Origin: an uncultured Lachnospiraceae bacterium
GTDB lineage: Bacteria; Bacillota; Clostridia; Lachnospirales; Lachnospiraceae
Length of the DNA: 6,329 nucleotides
Direction: 5' to 3'
Assembly (NCBI GenBank): GCA_902782625.1
Contig: CACZNZ010000044.1
Coordinates: 1 to 6,329, forward strand
Shown: positions 6,217-6,329 of the stretch, piece by piece
Layout: each line of letters begins with the position of its first letter
Numbering within the stretch: position 1 is the first letter of the stretch
Translations under genes and position numbers: made by a program
Notes under the pieces: generated by a model
The model's database searches: none
What the model saw: only the letters and a program-made list of their open reading frames with translations
What the model was told of the DNA's origin: nothing

Positions 6217-6329
6217 TCAGCTGAATGTATTCAGAAATGCTTCGACCTGCGGAATTACTGGGTAATCATATATTCTTACTCTTGCACCTCTTTGCGCAAT
6301 ATGCTGCGCCACATAATCCCCAATATGCA
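6217..6329 (-). CDS. C-terminal 36 residues of an unidentified gene (5' end outside window)
   Basis: The frame enters at the window edge and ends at TGA 6217-6219. It reads HIGDYVAQHIAQRGARVRIY and then DYPVIPQVEAFLNTFS. The mixture of a helix, a short strand and a Pro-turn looks like the end of a globular cytoplasmic domain. I cannot name the family. The stop may be a frameshift artefact or a decay event rather than the true end, because coding-like sequence continues in the next frame (AELVETW). Confidence 0.55.
   Translation of the reverse strand, partial: HIGDYVAQHIAQRGARVRIYDYPVIPQVEAFLNTFS

Noticed and set aside
1..6329. tRNA, rRNA, CRISPR array, insertion sequence or riboswitch
   Set aside because: I saw no cloverleaf with a CCA-end pattern, no regularly spaced repeats, no transposase motif with terminal repeats and no long structured leader. 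This was by eye only.

Overview
Every gene in this window that I can support reads on the minus strand. The coding style fits a low-to-moderate GC Firmicute of class Clostridia, most likely a gut Lachnospiraceae-type organism. The evidence is purine-rich Shine-Dalgarno sites, Gram-positive lipoprotein signals, a clostripain protein with BspA-type leucine-rich repeats, and Tyr/Asp/Ser-rich secreted domains. This taxonomic guess is inference; no marker gene is present.

Layout, in the direction of transcription (high to low coordinates). (1) 6329-6018: the last 36 codons of a gene entering from outside, then a 40-codon ORF. Between them lie coding-like pieces in shifted frames, so this may be one decayed gene. 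(2) 5995-5447: an unrecognised integral membrane protein of 182 aa. It is followed 2 nt later by a 17-codon hydrophobic ORF. (3) about 5390-5086: a remnant zone. Its only recognisable content is a fragment of a superfamily II (ResIII/DUF3427-type) helicase around its TATPER motif. (4) 5085-4957: a 42-codon Cys-containing ORF whose stop overlaps the next start as ATGA. (5) 4960-3299: a 553-aa lipoprotein with a transglutaminase-like Cys-His-Asp core and a C-terminal SPOR domain. (6) 3228-1: a lipoprotein of at least 1076 aa that runs off the window. It has a C11 (clostripain) cysteine-protease domain and a BspA-like leucine-rich repeat region. Its reading frame is open through the whole first half of the window.

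The two large genes form the functional core. Both products should be exported, lipidated and anchored on the outer face of the membrane. Both carry intact cysteine-based catalytic motifs: a papain-like fold in one and a caspase-like fold in the other. They lie 70 nt apart with no visible terminator between them, so an operon for surface protein or cell-wall processing is plausible. The SPOR domain suggests placement at denuded peptidoglycan, and the LRR region suggests binding to a surface or host ligand. That joint role is inference.

The most unusual sequence feature is a perfect 19-bp inverted repeat with a 1-nt loop at 3090-3128. It lies inside the coding sequence of the clostripain lipoprotein just after its lipid-attachment cysteine, is 39 nt (13 codons) long, keeps the frame, and looks like an intrinsic terminator.
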